A stretch of DNA of 32,618 nt from Chitinophagaceae bacterium (GTDB taxonomy: Bacteria > Bacteroidota > Bacteroidia > Chitinophagales > UBA10324), in contig CANJII010000039.1 in assembly GCA_947474435.1 (NCBI GenBank), positions 1 through 32,618 of the forward strand. The letters are read 5' to 3'. Below are positions 7,139-16,401 of this stretch, in pieces. Under the pieces are notes generated by a model. It was not told the origin of the DNA, made no database searches, and saw only the letters and a program-made list of their open reading frames with translations. The position numbers and the translations under genes are program-made. Every line of letters starts with the position of its first letter. Within the stretch, counting starts at the first letter, position 1.

Positions 7139-8080
7139 ATGGCAACCACAAAATTAGTTATCAGTGGGCGCATCGAAGAGATTCCAACTCTCGGGCAGTT
7201 CACGAAAGATGCCTACAACAGAGACATCTTAGATTTTCAGGGCTACAAACCATTAAAGTATGTAGCCGGATTTTTAACCAACTTCGATTTAAAAGCAACG
7301 GCGGTTAACAACCTGATTAATCCGCTTGCACTGCTGAGCGAGTTGGGAATTATTACTCTGCGCATTGACACGAACATGCTTGCGCTTCGTCCGTTGATGG
7401 ACAAGCTGGAAGGTTATGTGAGAGATGCAACAGGGCTGACTGTTCAGAAAAAAGATTTCGGAATGAGTCAGGTTAGAAAAGCAGTGAACAAGGGCGACCA
7501 AGAAAAATTAAACAGTGCTCTTGCTTTACTGTTACAGAACATTACTGCGAATAATGCTGCACTGACAACAGCAGGTATGCCTGCAAGTATTGTGACGGAT
7601 GTTACATCACTGAAAACAAGTTTGTTTAATGATAATGCTTCTCAAAATTCTAAAATGACTCAGAAGGCATTGCTTGTGACAGATAACATGGATAAGATAA
7701 ATGAGTTCTGTAAAATTCTGAAGGACATCTGGGCTGACGGAAAAAGTTTGTACAAGACGAGCAACAAAACAAAACTCAAGGATTACACCAACGCACAACT
7801 GATAAACAGAATAAGACAGGAAGAATTAAAAACTACTATCACGGGAGTAGTGAAAGGTTCTGATGGTCCTGCGAAAAAAGCTAAGGTGGTTGCGAAACCA
7901 GTTGGCGGTGGCAGAACAAAAACTGTTTACACTAACAAGGACGGACAGTATGAATTGAAGGGATTGAAACCTGTTGCTCATAATATTACTGTTACAACTA
8001 CTGATGGTAAGACTGCGATTGTGCAAGCGACTGCTGTTACACTACAGACTGTTACAGTTGACCCGATTGCGATTCCGTAG
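7139..8080 (+). CDS. Uncharacterised protein: helical domain plus carboxypeptidase-regulatory-like (Ig-like) tail
   Basis: 313 residues from the ATG at 7139; the open frame reaches back to 7085 but the added 18 residues overlap the promoter. There is no signal peptide or membrane segment. Residues about 1-225 look mostly helical, rich in Leu/Asn/Lys, and I do not recognise a family. Residues about 232-300 match a carboxypeptidase-regulatory-like beta domain (TGVVKGSDGPAKKAKVVAKP, then TNKDGQYELKGLKPVAHNI). That fold is common in secreted Bacteroidota proteins, so its presence in a protein without a signal is odd. A strong terminator follows. The 21-base repeat array upstream is its most striking context. 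Function unknown. Confidence 0.7.
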   Translation: MATTKLVISGRIEEIPTLGQFTKDAYNRDILDFQGYKPLKYVAGFLTNFDLKATAVNNLINPLALLSELGIITLRIDTNMLALRPLMDKLEGYVRDATGLTVQKKDFGMSQVRKAVNKGDQEKLNSALALLLQNITANNAALTTAGMPASIVTDVTSLKTSLFNDNASQNSKMTQKALLVTDNMDKINEFCKILKDIWADGKSLYKTSNKTKLKDYTNAQLINRIRQEELKTTITGVVKGSDGPAKKAKVVAKPVGGGRTKTVYTNKDGQYELKGLKPVAHNITVTTTDGKTAIVQATAVTLQTVTVDPIAIP

Positions 8081-8123
8081 TTGTCTGAATTAAGATTACA
8101 GGATTTGAAGATGATAGGATGAA

Positions 8124-8152
8124 AGCCCTGAAGATTTTCTTCGGGGCTTTTT
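8124..8152 (+). terminator. Rho-independent terminator
   Basis: Arms AGCCCTGAAG and CTTCGGGGCT (one G-T wobble) enclose the loop ATTTT and are followed by TTTT. It lies 43 bases after the stop at 8080. Confidence 0.85.
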
Positions 8153-8180
8153 CGCTTCGCAGCCCCGTTGGAACAAAATA

Positions 8181-8561
8181 CTATTCATCCATTTGAAAAT
8201 AAAAACCAATTTCCGCATTTCTCTCACTCCTCGAAATCTTAACAGAGCTACTACCACTAACATTTTGCATAGACAAACTATCATAACCATTTACATAAAA
8301 AGAGTATTTTCCAATACGAAGTCCTTCAACCCGAATATGCGGTTCATCTGGGTTACCAACAATTTTTAAATCGAAGTTTTTAGTTGGATCTGCCGGAACT
8401 TCTGATGCGTTAAATTTTATATACACTGTTGCCCCTCGAATTGTGTCCTGGTTATGTTCTGGATAAAAAATAATTGTTGTTCCTCCACCCAAGCCACTTT
8501 TTTTACATGAAGCAAATGAGAGAAAAGAAAAAACTATAAAAATTAAATAAATTTTTTTCAT
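8181..8561 (-). CDS. Small predicted lipoprotein
   Basis: 126 residues from the ATG at 8561; an in-frame ATG 5 codons upstream is less likely. A short basic start and hydrophobic core lead to the lipobox FASC with Cys19, then KKSGLGGG, so it should be lipid-anchored. The rest is beta-rich (TVYIKFNASE, GKYSFYVNGYD, ISRSERNAEIGFYFQMD) and may be a single Ig-like sandwich that displays a ligand or binds a partner; no named family is recognised. It stands alone on the minus strand, converging on the 7139 gene across the terminator. Confidence 0.7.
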   Translation of the reverse strand: MKKIYLIFIVFSFLSFASCKKSGLGGGTTIIFYPEHNQDTIRGATVYIKFNASEVPADPTKNFDLKIVGNPDEPHIRVEGLRIGKYSFYVNGYDSLSMQNVSGSSSVKISRSERNAEIGFYFQMDE

Positions 8562-8871
8562 CCTTTTTTCTTTCAAAATTAATTTTCTTTCTCATAATTC
8601 TTCAAAATAAAAAGACGGAAAAAATTACAATCGCTCTGCACAGTTGTATCCGTGCTGCTGTAACAGCGAGTTGAGCGTAAATTACTGCTCAAACGAAAAA
8701 CCTAATTTTTGAGGTTTGACTTTGACTGTTAGTAGGCGCTCCATCAAAAAAGAATATATAGCTGTTCGCATCGTTCCGGAGACCCGCTCAGATGCTTAAG
8801 AGATATTTTTTTGCTTCGGGATTTAGTTGTGGGCTAAAGAGATGGATCTTTTTTCCAAACAAAAAAAACTA
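8562..8871. other. 310-base intergenic stretch with a decayed-looking reading frame
   Basis: No intact gene is seen. On the minus strand from about 8795 to 8625 one frame is open except for a single internal TAA, with pieces such as ERVSGTMRTAIYSF, MERLLTVKVKPQ and LLQQHGYNCAERL. This could be a gene remnant or a dispersed repeat; I cannot identify it. Two weak hairpins also occur: TTGAGC/GCTCAA near 8675-8696 and AAACCT/AGGTTT near 8699-8718. Confidence 0.35.
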
Positions 8872-9402
8872 TCAGTTCTTTTCAATCGCCGCCACCAAAA
8901 CCGAATCAAACGGTTTCACTTTCGAGCCATAGTGAGCAATGTAATTTCCATGCTCATCAATTAAATATTTATTGAAGTTCCAGCTTACATCAGTTGTTTC
9001 TACTCCGTTCAATTCTTTTTTAGTCAGCCATTCATAAATCGGCGCCTGGTCTTTTCCTTTCACATTAATCTTCGCCGCTAACGGAAATGTTACACTGTAT
9101 TTTTCAGTACAGAATTTTTTTATCTCCTCAGCAGTTCCCGGTTCCTGAAATCCAAACTGATTGCACGGAAAACCAATGAGCACCATTTTGTCTTTGTATT
9201 TTTCATAGAGTTTTTCCAAGTCTTCGTACTGATAAGTATAACCACATTCTGAAGCCACATTCACAATCAGAATTTTCTTTCCCTTGTATTGTGCGAGGTC
9301 AATGGTGCCGCCATTCAGTCCTGCAACTTTAAAATCGTAAATGTTTTTGTTGGTTTGAAAAGCGGTCATCATCATTATTGTTCCAATCAAAAGTGTTTTC
9401 AT
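8872..9402 (-). CDS. Glutathione peroxidase family protein (thiol peroxidase, Cys type)
   Basis: 176 residues, with a short hydrophobic N-terminus that may export it. It reduces hydrogen peroxide and organic peroxides. The three family blocks are present: NVASECGYT with the peroxidatic Cys53, FPCNQFG with Gln82 and the likely resolving Cys80, and WNFNKYLID with Trp141 and Asn142. The Cys53/Cys80 arrangement indicates a non-selenium, thioredoxin-dependent enzyme rather than a glutathione-dependent one. It diverges from the pterin synthase gene. No clear promoter was found on its strand. Annotators often call this gene bsaA or gpo. Confidence 0.9.
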   Translation of the reverse strand: MKTLLIGTIMMMTAFQTNKNIYDFKVAGLNGGTIDLAQYKGKKILIVNVASECGYTYQYEDLEKLYEKYKDKMVLIGFPCNQFGFQEPGTAEEIKKFCTEKYSVTFPLAAKINVKGKDQAPIYEWLTKKELNGVETTDVSWNFNKYLIDEHGNYIAHYGSKVKPFDSVLVAAIEKN

Positions 9403-9445
9403 TTCTATCGTTTGTAATTAGTTAACAATACTACTCGATAATTTG

Positions 9446-9476
9446 TTTGGATAGCAACTTCTAATTTTCAACTTTG
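9446..9476 (+). promoter_or_regulatory. Promoter for the pterin synthase-EEP gene pair
   Basis: TTTG (9446-9449), exactly 19 bases, then CAACTTTG (9469-9476), one mismatch to TAnnTTTG. It ends 22 bases before the ATG at 9499. Confidence 0.55.
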
Positions 9477-9498
9477 CGCCGCCAATTCAAAACACCCG

Positions 9499-9906
9499 AT
9501 GAAAACAACTGTAATGCGCGTGGAGCGGTTCAATGCTGCACACCGCCTTTACCGCAAAGACTGGAGCGATGAACAAAACCGAAAGGTGTTTGGCTTGTGC
9601 GCCAATCCTAATTATCACGGACACAATTATAAACTGACTGTGAAAGTGACCGGAGAAATTGATGATGAAACCGGTTATGTAATTGATTTGGGTTGGTTGA
9701 GCACTCTGGTGAATAATGAAGTGCTCGAAAAATTTGACCATCAGAATCTGAATCTCGACACAAAAGAATTCAGCAACTTAAATCCGACAGCAGAAAATAT
9801 TGCAGGTGTGATTTATGATTTGTTACGCCCGCATCTCGATAAAAAATTTGACCTGCAGATTTTGCTTGCCGAAACTGAAAGAAACATTGTTCAATTCCCT
9901 GCTTAA
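9499..9906 (+). CDS. 6-pyruvoyl-tetrahydropterin / 6-carboxytetrahydropterin synthase family protein
   Basis: 135 residues, the usual family length. Zinc ligands are visible: His15 in NAAHRL, and His40 and His42 in YHGHNY. The catalytic Cys34 (GLCANPNYHGHNY), the Asp80-His81 pair (FDHQN) and Glu125 (AETERN) are all present. QueD makes 6-carboxytetrahydropterin for queuosine, while PTPS makes 6-pyruvoyl-tetrahydropterin. The wording around VFGLCANPNYHGHNY and the Cys-to-His spacing look more like animal-type PTPS than E. coli QueD, so the exact product is uncertain. No other queuosine gene is nearby. It overlaps the next gene by one base (TAATG). Confidence 0.88.
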   Translation: MKTTVMRVERFNAAHRLYRKDWSDEQNRKVFGLCANPNYHGHNYKLTVKVTGEIDDETGYVIDLGWLSTLVNNEVLEKFDHQNLNLDTKEFSNLNPTAENIAGVIYDLLRPHLDKKFDLQILLAETERNIVQFPA

Positions 9907-10925
9907 TGAAATCCATAAAAATTATTTCGTGCCTTCTCGTTGTGTTTGTTTTTGCTTCGTGGAAAAATTACAGCTATAAAAAAATACCGACTTTCAGAGT
10001 TGCATTTTATAATCTTGAAAATTTATATGATACCATTAATGATCTGGATGTGCAGGACGAAGAGTTCACTCCGGCCGGAAAAAATCATTGGACAAGTGAG
10101 CGATATAAAACCAAGCTGAATCAAATGGCAAAAGTTATTTCGTCCATCACGCCTGATTTTATTGGTTTGGCAGAAATTGAAAACAAAGGAGTATTGCAAG
10201 ATCTGATCAGTAATTCACAATTAATTTCGTTTGGATATGAAATCGTTCATGTCAATTCACCTGATGTTCGTGGGATTGATGTGGCTTTTCTATACCGGAA
10301 AAATAAATTTACGGTTACCGGATTTCATGCAATAAAAATTTCACTTGCTGATGATACTGCCTTTTTAACAAGAGATATTTTACAGATTGAAGGTGTTTTG
10401 CCCAATAAAGATTCTGTTTGTTTTTTCATTAATCACTGGCCATCGCGCAGGGGTGGTACTGAACAATCAGAAGCAAAAAGATTGGCTGCTGCATCAACTT
10501 TGCGAACTGCTTTGAATCAATTTACCATGAAACATCCGAACAGCAATGTGGTTTGCATGGGTGATTTGAATGACAATCCAAACGATAAAAGTGTTTCATC
10601 AATTCTTAAAGCCGATACTGTTGCAAGCAATTCAACCAACGATTTATTTAATCCGATGCTGATTCTTTACAGTCGTCTTCACATCGGTTCGCTTTATTAC
10701 AAAGGCAATCAGGATTTATTTGACCAGATAATTATTTCGGACAGATTGGTGGAGAAGAACGGAGGCAAAGAAAAATTGATTTCGAACACAAGTATTTACA
10801 AACCCGACTGGCTTTTTAAAATTAACAAGTACAAGGAAAATGCACCTTGGCGCACCTTTGAAGGCGCAGATTATTCAGGCGGATACAGCGACCATTGTCC
10901 TGTATTGATAAATATCAGATTGTAG
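9906..10925 (+). CDS. Exported endonuclease/exonuclease/phosphatase (EEP) family protein
   Basis: 339 residues with an N-terminal signal peptide (KSIKIISCLLVVFVFASW). EEP landmarks appear in order: FYNLENLYD (Asn near the metal site), DFIGLAEIENK (metal-binding Glu), RGIDVAFLYR, FINHWPSRRGG (catalytic His), MGDLNDNPND (Asp/Asn pair) and the terminal SDHCPVL (catalytic Asp-His). The family ranges from nucleases to phosphodiesterases acting on lipids or nucleotides, and the substrate cannot be read from sequence. The signal peptide indicates a periplasmic or secreted enzyme. It is translationally coupled to the pterin synthase by TAATG. The korA promoter begins at its stop codon. Confidence 0.85.
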   Translation: MKSIKIISCLLVVFVFASWKNYSYKKIPTFRVAFYNLENLYDTINDLDVQDEEFTPAGKNHWTSERYKTKLNQMAKVISSITPDFIGLAEIENKGVLQDLISNSQLISFGYEIVHVNSPDVRGIDVAFLYRKNKFTVTGFHAIKISLADDTAFLTRDILQIEGVLPNKDSVCFFINHWPSRRGGTEQSEAKRLAAASTLRTALNQFTMKHPNSNVVCMGDLNDNPNDKSVSSILKADTVASNSTNDLFNPMLILYSRLHIGSLYYKGNQDLFDQIIISDRLVEKNGGKEKLISNTSIYKPDWLFKINKYKENAPWRTFEGADYSGGYSDHCPVLINIRL

Positions 10926-10949
10926 CTTCGCGGCTGCGATTTACTTTTG
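10920..10949 (+). promoter_or_regulatory. Promoter for korAB
   Basis: TTG (10920-10922), exactly 19 bases, then TACTTTTG (10942-10949), a full match to TAnnTTTG. The -33 box overlaps the end of the preceding gene. The leader to the ATG at 10993 is about 40 bases. Confidence 0.65.
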
Positions 10950-10992
10950 CAAAAATGAATTTACTTTCACCCGCAATTAATAAATAATAAGT

Positions 10993-12837
10993 ATGGCAGA
11001 ACAAACCACTATTACTGAATTAGAAGAAGCAGTCATAAAATTTGCCGGCGACTCAGGCGATGGAATGCAACTCACCGGAACTCAGTTCACCACCAATGCA
11101 GCTTTATTCGGAAACGATTTAGGAACCTTTCCTGATTTCCCCGCTGAGATTCGTGCCCCGATAGGAACAGTTGCAGGAGTATCAGGTTTTCAATTACACT
11201 TTGGTTCAAAAGAAATTTTTACCCCCGGAGATATTTGCGATGTGTTGGTGGTAATGAACAGCGCCGCATTGAAATCCAATATCAGAAATATTAAGAAGGG
11301 AGGAATAATCATTGCGAATACTTCAGGTTTCGATGCAAAAAATCTGAAACTCGCGAACATGACCAGCAATGCATTGGAAGACGATTCACTCGGTAATTAT
11401 CAGGTAATAAAAATGGATGTTACACGGATGACGCGTGAAGCGCTTACTGATATTCAACTTGGGATGAAAGAAAAAGACCGTTGCAAAAATATGTTTGTGC
11501 TCGGTTTCCTTTATTGGATGTTTAACCGCGAAATGGATAACACCATTAAATTCTTAACCGATAAATTCGGAAAGAAACCGGAAGTGTTGGAAGCAAATCT
11601 TCGCGTGTTAAAAGCCGGATATTCTTACGGTGATACAACAGAAACTTTTACCACAAGATACAAAGTAGAAAAAGCTGTGATGCCTGCAGGAACTTACCGC
11701 AGCATCATGGGCAATCAGGCAACTGCGCTTGGTTTGGTGGCAGCATCAAAAAAATCCGGCTTACCATTATTTCTGGGTTCTTATCCTATCACACCGGCAT
11801 CAGATATTTTGCACGACCTGGCGAAGTACAAGAGTTTTGGTGTAAAAACTTTTCAGGCAGAAGATGAAATCGCCGCAATCACATCAGCAATTGGTGCATC
11901 GTTCGGTGGAAGTTTAGCAGTGACCACTACATCAGGACCGGGTATGGCTTTGAAAACAGAGGCACTTGGTTTGGCAACAGTTTTAGAAATTCCATTGGTA
12001 ATTATAAATGTTCAGCGTGGCGGACCATCAACCGGTCTTCCAACAAAAACCGAACAGGCAGATTTATTTCAGGCATACTACGGACGAAATGGTGAGTGCC
12101 CGATTCCGATTGTTGCGGCGCAATCTCCTTCTGATTGTTTCAATGCAGTGTATGAAGCTTGCCGCATTTCTGTTCAGCACATGATTCCTGTAATTCTTTT
12201 AACCGATGGATACATTGCCAATGGTGCTGAGCCATGGCGCTTCCCGAAAGAATCAGAACTGGAAGAAATTAAAATTGAATTCGCAAAGCCAATGGCAGAA
12301 GGCGAAAAATTCATGCCTTATGCGCGTGACGAAAAACTCTCTCGCCCTTGGGCAATCCCCGGAACAAAAGGTTTGGAGCATCGCATTGGTGGGCTGGAAA
12401 AACAAAACATCACTGGAAATATTTCTTACGAACCGGAGAATCATGAATTCATGGTGAAGCTTCGTGAAGAAAAAGTGGAGCGCATTGCCAATTACATTCC
12501 GGAACAAAAAATTGACAGCGGTCCGGCGAAAGGAAAATTATTAGTGCTCGGTTGGGGCGGAACTTACGGCGCGTTGAAAGCTGCGGTGCGTGAATTGAAT
12601 GAAGAGGGATTTGATATTGCACACGCGCACTTGCGTCACATGCGACCATTCCCGAAAAACCTCGGAGAGATCTTAAACAACTACGATAAAGTTTTGATTC
12701 CTGAAATCAACAATGGTCAGTTGGTGAAAATCATTCGAGATAAATATTTTATTGATGCCATGGCATACAATAAAATTCAGGGGCTTCCATTCTTCAAATC
12801 AGAATTGATGGATAAAATCAGAGAGATTCTTAAATAA
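10993..12837 (+). CDS. korA: 2-oxoglutarate:ferredoxin oxidoreductase, alpha subunit with fused gamma domain
   Basis: 614 residues. With KorB it forms the complex that oxidatively decarboxylates 2-oxoglutarate to succinyl-CoA and reduces ferredoxin, or runs in reverse. Residues about 11-200 are the gamma domain (FAGDSGDGMQLTG, then APIGTVAGVSGFQ). The alpha domain follows, with YPITPASDILHDL, FQAEDEIAAITSAIGASFGG, TTTSGPGMALK and NVQRGGPSTGLPTKTEQADL. The fused gamma-alpha form with a separate short beta subunit is usual for Bacteroidota Kor-type enzymes. Related 2-oxoacid enzymes for pyruvate or isovalerate cannot be fully excluded. It is 25 bases upstream of korB in the same operon. Confidence 0.9.
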   Translation: MAEQTTITELEEAVIKFAGDSGDGMQLTGTQFTTNAALFGNDLGTFPDFPAEIRAPIGTVAGVSGFQLHFGSKEIFTPGDICDVLVVMNSAALKSNIRNIKKGGIIIANTSGFDAKNLKLANMTSNALEDDSLGNYQVIKMDVTRMTREALTDIQLGMKEKDRCKNMFVLGFLYWMFNREMDNTIKFLTDKFGKKPEVLEANLRVLKAGYSYGDTTETFTTRYKVEKAVMPAGTYRSIMGNQATALGLVAASKKSGLPLFLGSYPITPASDILHDLAKYKSFGVKTFQAEDEIAAITSAIGASFGGSLAVTTTSGPGMALKTEALGLATVLEIPLVIINVQRGGPSTGLPTKTEQADLFQAYYGRNGECPIPIVAAQSPSDCFNAVYEACRISVQHMIPVILLTDGYIANGAEPWRFPKESELEEIKIEFAKPMAEGEKFMPYARDEKLSRPWAIPGTKGLEHRIGGLEKQNITGNISYEPENHEFMVKLREEKVERIANYIPEQKIDSGPAKGKLLVLGWGGTYGALKAAVRELNEEGFDIAHAHLRHMRPFPKNLGEILNNYDKVLIPEINNGQLVKIIRDKYFIDAMAYNKIQGLPFFKSELMDKIREILK

Positions 12838-12862
12838 TTAATTTCAACTTACACATAAAGAA

Positions 12863-13903
12863 ATGGCTGAAACATTAACAGCAACAAACGGAGAAGTGCT
12901 TACCGCAAAAGATTTTGCAACCGACCAGGAAATTCGCTGGTGTCCCGGTTGTGGCGATTATTCTATTCTGAAACAAGTGCATACTATTCTTCCGCAATTA
13001 GGATTGAAGCAGGAAGACATTGTTTTCATTTCCGGAATCGGGTGTTCATCGCGCTTTCCATACTACACCGAAACTTTCGGCATGCACAGTATTCATGGTC
13101 GTGCAACTGCGGTTGCTTCTGGATTGAAAGCTGCGCGTCCTGAACTCAGCGTTTGGATTGTAACAGGAGATGGCGACGGACTTTCCATTGGAGGAAATCA
13201 CACCATTCATTTGTTGCGGCGCAATTTTGATATGAATATTCTTTTGTTCAACAACGAAATTTATGGTTTAACAAAAGGACAATATTCTCCCACTTCCCCT
13301 GAAAATAAAGTGGCGAAGTCAACTCCATTCGGTTCCATTGATCATCCGTTCAACCCGATTGCTTTGGCTCTTGGTGCTGATGCAACTTTTGTTGCGCGCA
13401 GTATGGATCGTGATCCTGCTCACTTGCAGAATATGTTGTTGCGCTCTTACAAGCATCATGGTTCTTCGTTCTTAGAAATTTATCAGAACTGTAACATCTT
13501 TAACGATATGGCTTTCGAATCTTATACTGAAAAGTCAACCAAGAAAGATGAAGCATTATTTATGGTACAAGGTCAGCCACTTGTGTTCGGTGCGAATAAT
13601 GAAAAAGGAATTAAGCTCGATGGTTTCAAACCTGTAATTGTAAATCTGGAAGAAGGTGCATCGAAAAATGATTTATGGATTCACGACGAACACGATATGG
13701 TGAAAGCAAATATTATTTCACGCTTCTTCGATCATGTGGATGTGGAAGGTCACTTGCCACGACCATTCGGAGTATTCTATCAAACTACACGACCTACTTA
13801 TGAAGATATGATGAGTCAGCAGATTGCGCAGGTGATTACTGCAAAAGGCGAAGGCAAATTGGATAAGTTACTTGCAGGTAGCGAGACTTGGGTGATTGAA
13901 TAA
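12863..13903 (+). CDS. korB: 2-oxoglutarate:ferredoxin oxidoreductase, beta subunit
   Basis: 346 residues. It binds thiamine pyrophosphate and a [4Fe-4S] cluster. Cluster ligands visible are Cys27 and Cys30 (RWCPGCGDYS), Cys61 (SGIGCSSRFPYY) and Cys210 (IYQNCNIF). The TPP/Mg site is GDGDGLSIGGNH (about 102-113) followed by NNEIYGLTKGQ (about 130-140). It follows korA closely and ends at a strong terminator, so korAB is a two-gene transcription unit. Identification as a Kor-type beta subunit is firm; the oxoacid specificity is inferred from family resemblance. Confidence 0.9.
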   Translation: MAETLTATNGEVLTAKDFATDQEIRWCPGCGDYSILKQVHTILPQLGLKQEDIVFISGIGCSSRFPYYTETFGMHSIHGRATAVASGLKAARPELSVWIVTGDGDGLSIGGNHTIHLLRRNFDMNILLFNNEIYGLTKGQYSPTSPENKVAKSTPFGSIDHPFNPIALALGADATFVARSMDRDPAHLQNMLLRSYKHHGSSFLEIYQNCNIFNDMAFESYTEKSTKKDEALFMVQGQPLVFGANNEKGIKLDGFKPVIVNLEEGASKNDLWIHDEHDMVKANIISRFFDHVDVEGHLPRPFGVFYQTTRPTYEDMMSQQIAQVITAKGEGKLDKLLAGSETWVIE

Positions 13904-13923
13904 GTTCAATGGAAACTTTACTT

Positions 13924-13954
13924 AAAAACCGCTCAAAATTTTGTGCGGTTTTTT
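13924..13954 (+). terminator. Rho-independent terminator of korAB
   Basis: Arms AAAACCGC and GCGGTTTT enclose a loop containing CAAAATTTTG, itself partly self-pairing, followed by a run of T. It lies 20 bases after the korB stop. Confidence 0.85.
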
Positions 13955-14112
13955 ATTTTAATTCAATTCTAAATACCTTCAGAAATTTTATTTGAACAAA
14001 TAAATTTTCCTTCATTCTCATTAATGCATTACGGTAATTCTTATTTTCTTTGCCAACAAATAAAAAAACATCATTTCTTCTTTGGATGTGAATGGAATTA
14101 ATTCAGTAATAA

Positions 14113-15051
14113 ATGAGCAAACGAATTTTAATAACAGGCGCTGCAGGTTTCATTGGTTCGCATTTGTGCGACCGTTTTGTGAACGAAGATTTTGAAGTGG
14201 TGGGAATGGATAACCTCATTACCGGCGACCTGAAAAACATCGAGCACCTTTTCCCAAAAAAAAACTTTGTATTCTATCATCACGATGTATCGAAGTTTGT
14301 GCATGTGCCTGATAAGCTCGATTATATTTTACACTTCGCTTCTCCGGCAAGCCCGATTGATTACCTGAAATGGCCTATACAGACTTTAAAAGTTGGTTCA
14401 CTCGGCACTCATAATTTATTGGGATTAGCAAGAGTGAAAAATGCGCGCATATTGGTTGCTTCCACTTCCGAAGTTTATGGCGATCCATTGGTGCATCCGC
14501 AAACTGAAGAGTACTGGGGAAATGTAAATCCGGTTGGTCCGCGTGGAGTTTATGATGAAGCGAAAAGATTTCAGGAAAGTATCACAATGGCGTATCACAC
14601 CTATCACGGATTGGAAACTCGCATCATTCGGATCTTCAATACTTATGGTCCGCGTATGCGATTGAATGATGGTCGTGTTTTACCGAATTTTTTCTACCAG
14701 GCATTGTCAGGAAAAGATTTAACAATTTATGGCGATGGAAGTCAGACCCGTTCGTTTTGTTATGTAACTGATTTGGTGGAAGGAATTTATCGCTTGCTAT
14801 TTAGTGATTATGCGCAGCCGGTGAACATGGGAAACCCAGATGAAATTACCATCACGCAATTTGCCGATGAAATAATTAAACTGACAGCAACCACACAAAA
14901 AGTTATTTACGAACCGTTGCCGAAGGATGACCCGAAGCAACGGCAACCCGATATTACCAAAGCAAAATCGTTGCTGGGTTGGGAACCCAAAGTGCAGCGA
15001 GCCGAAGGATTAAAAATTACTTACGACTACTTTAAAAAAATAATGAAATGA
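14113..15051 (+). CDS. UDP-glucuronate decarboxylase (UDP-xylose synthase, extended SDR)
   Basis: 312 residues. It is an extended short-chain dehydrogenase that converts UDP-glucuronate to UDP-xylose. It shows the NAD-binding GAAGFIGS (9-16), TSE with the family's Glu120, Tyr147 and Lys151 in GVYDEAKR, and FNTYGPRM. The [11 protein letters not shown] and [15 protein letters not shown] segments are characteristic of UXS rather than of RmlB or GalE. It is the first gene of the polysaccharide block and overlaps the next gene by 4 bases (ATGA). No convincing promoter was found in the 158 bases after the korB terminator. The enzyme needs UDP-glucuronate, but no UDP-glucose dehydrogenase of the usual kind is in the window. 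Confidence 0.9.
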   Translation: MSKRILITGAAGFIGSHLCDRFVNEDFEVVGMDNLITGDLKNIEHLFPKKNFVFYHHDVSKFVHVPDKLDYILHFASPASPIDYLKWPIQTLKVGSLGTHNLLGLARVKNARILVASTSEVYGDPLVHPQTEEYWGNVNPVGPRGVYDEAKRFQESITMAYHTYHGLETRIIRIFNTYGPRMRLNDGRVLPNFFYQALSGKDLTIYGDGSQTRSFCYVTDLVEGIYRLLFSDYAQPVNMGNPDEITITQFADEIIKLTATTQKVIYEPLPKDDPKQRQPDITKAKSLLGWEPKVQRAEGLKITYDYFKKIMK

Positions 15052-16343
15052 GTTTGTATGATCAACTGATTAAGAAGGAAGCAAAACTCGCCGTCATCGG
15101 ATTAGGATATGTTGGATTACCAATTGCGTTGGAGTTTGCACGAAAAATTTCGGTCATCGGATTTGATATTAATGCTAAGCGTGTTGAGATGATGAAGAAT
15201 GGGATCGATCCGAGTAATGAGTTGGAAAAATCTGCCTTCGAAGGTTGCGATATTCAGTTCACTGCTAACATGGAAGATTTAATGCAGGCGAAGTTTTTTA
15301 TAGTGGCAGTTCCAACTCCGGTTGATCAGCACAATGTTCCTGATTTGAAACCGGTGCTGTCTGCATCTGAAGCAATCGGAAAAGTTTTGAAGAAAGGAGA
15401 TTATGTAGTGTTCGAATCCACAGTTTATCCGGGTTGCACCGAAGATGATTGCAATCCTGTTCTTGAAAAAATTTCCGGTTTAAAGAATATTACGGATTAT
15501 AAAATTGGGTATTCTCCGGAACGAATTAATCCCGGAGACAAAGAACACACACTTGCAAAAATTATAAAAGTGGTTTCAGGTTGTGATGACGAATCGTTGG
15601 ATGTGATAGCAAAAACATACGAGATAGTAGTGAAAGCCGGAGTACATCGTGCAGCAAGCATAAAGGTTGCCGAAGCAGCAAAAATTATTGAGAACACTCA
15701 GCGCGATGTAAACATTGCATTGATGAATGAACTCTCGCGTATCTTCGATAAAATCGGAATCAACACTTACGATGTATTGGAAGCTGCAGGAACCAAGTGG
15801 AATTTTCTGAAATTTTTTCCGGGATTAGTTGGCGGTCACTGCATTGGTGTTGACCCATATTATCTCACTTACAAAGCGAATGCACTCGGTTATGACCCGG
15901 AAGTAATTTTATCGGGAAGAAGAATTAATGATGACATGGGTCCTTATGTGGCTCGCCGTACAGTTCAAAAATTAACAAAGGCGCATATTGATGTAAGTAC
16001 TTCACGCGTATTAATTATGGGTGCCACATTTAAAGAAAATGTGAGTGACATACGCAATTCAAAAGTTGCTGATATAGTAAATGAATTAAAAAATTATTCG
16101 GTGAATGTTGAAGTTATTGATCCGAATGCTGATGGTGAAGAGTTACAGCATGAATATGGTTTTGGATTAGTAACGCAACCCACCGGAAAATACGATGCAG
16201 TAATTATTGCTGTTAATCACAAAGAATATTTAGAGTTGAATGAAGATTATTTCAAAGCCAATATGAATGCGAAAGGAATAGTTGTGGATGTGAAAGGAAT
16301 TTTTAGAAATAAAATAAAATCATTTACCTACTGGGGACTTTAA
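15048..16343 (+). CDS. UDP-N-acetyl-hexosamine 6-dehydrogenase (VipA/TviB/WbpO type)
   Basis: 431 residues. It oxidises C6 of a UDP-sugar to the uronic acid with two NAD. Visible are GLGYVGLP (18-25), [12 protein letters not shown], the Lys212 region [19 protein letters not shown] and the catalytic Cys265 in [13 protein letters not shown]. The VipA/TviB branch typically acts on UDP-GlcNAc or UDP-GalNAc. A role making UDP-GlcNAcA or UDP-GalNAcA is favoured by the TviC/WbpP-type epimerase two genes away. UDP-glucose as substrate cannot be excluded, and its partner UXS would make sense of that. It is coupled to the upstream gene by ATGA. Confidence 0.88.
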   Translation: MSLYDQLIKKEAKLAVIGLGYVGLPIALEFARKISVIGFDINAKRVEMMKNGIDPSNELEKSAFEGCDIQFTANMEDLMQAKFFIVAVPTPVDQHNVPDLKPVLSASEAIGKVLKKGDYVVFESTVYPGCTEDDCNPVLEKISGLKNITDYKIGYSPERINPGDKEHTLAKIIKVVSGCDDESLDVIAKTYEIVVKAGVHRAASIKVAEAAKIIENTQRDVNIALMNELSRIFDKIGINTYDVLEAAGTKWNFLKFFPGLVGGHCIGVDPYYLTYKANALGYDPEVILSGRRINDDMGPYVARRTVQKLTKAHIDVSTSRVLIMGATFKENVSDIRNSKVADIVNELKNYSVNVEVIDPNADGEELQHEYGFGLVTQPTGKYDAVIIAVNHKEYLELNEDYFKANMNAKGIVVDVKGIFRNKIKSFTYWGL

Positions 16344-16401
16344 TTGATTTGATGATTTTATAATACAATACAATTGAACAATTTTATTTGAGACGATAAT
16401 A

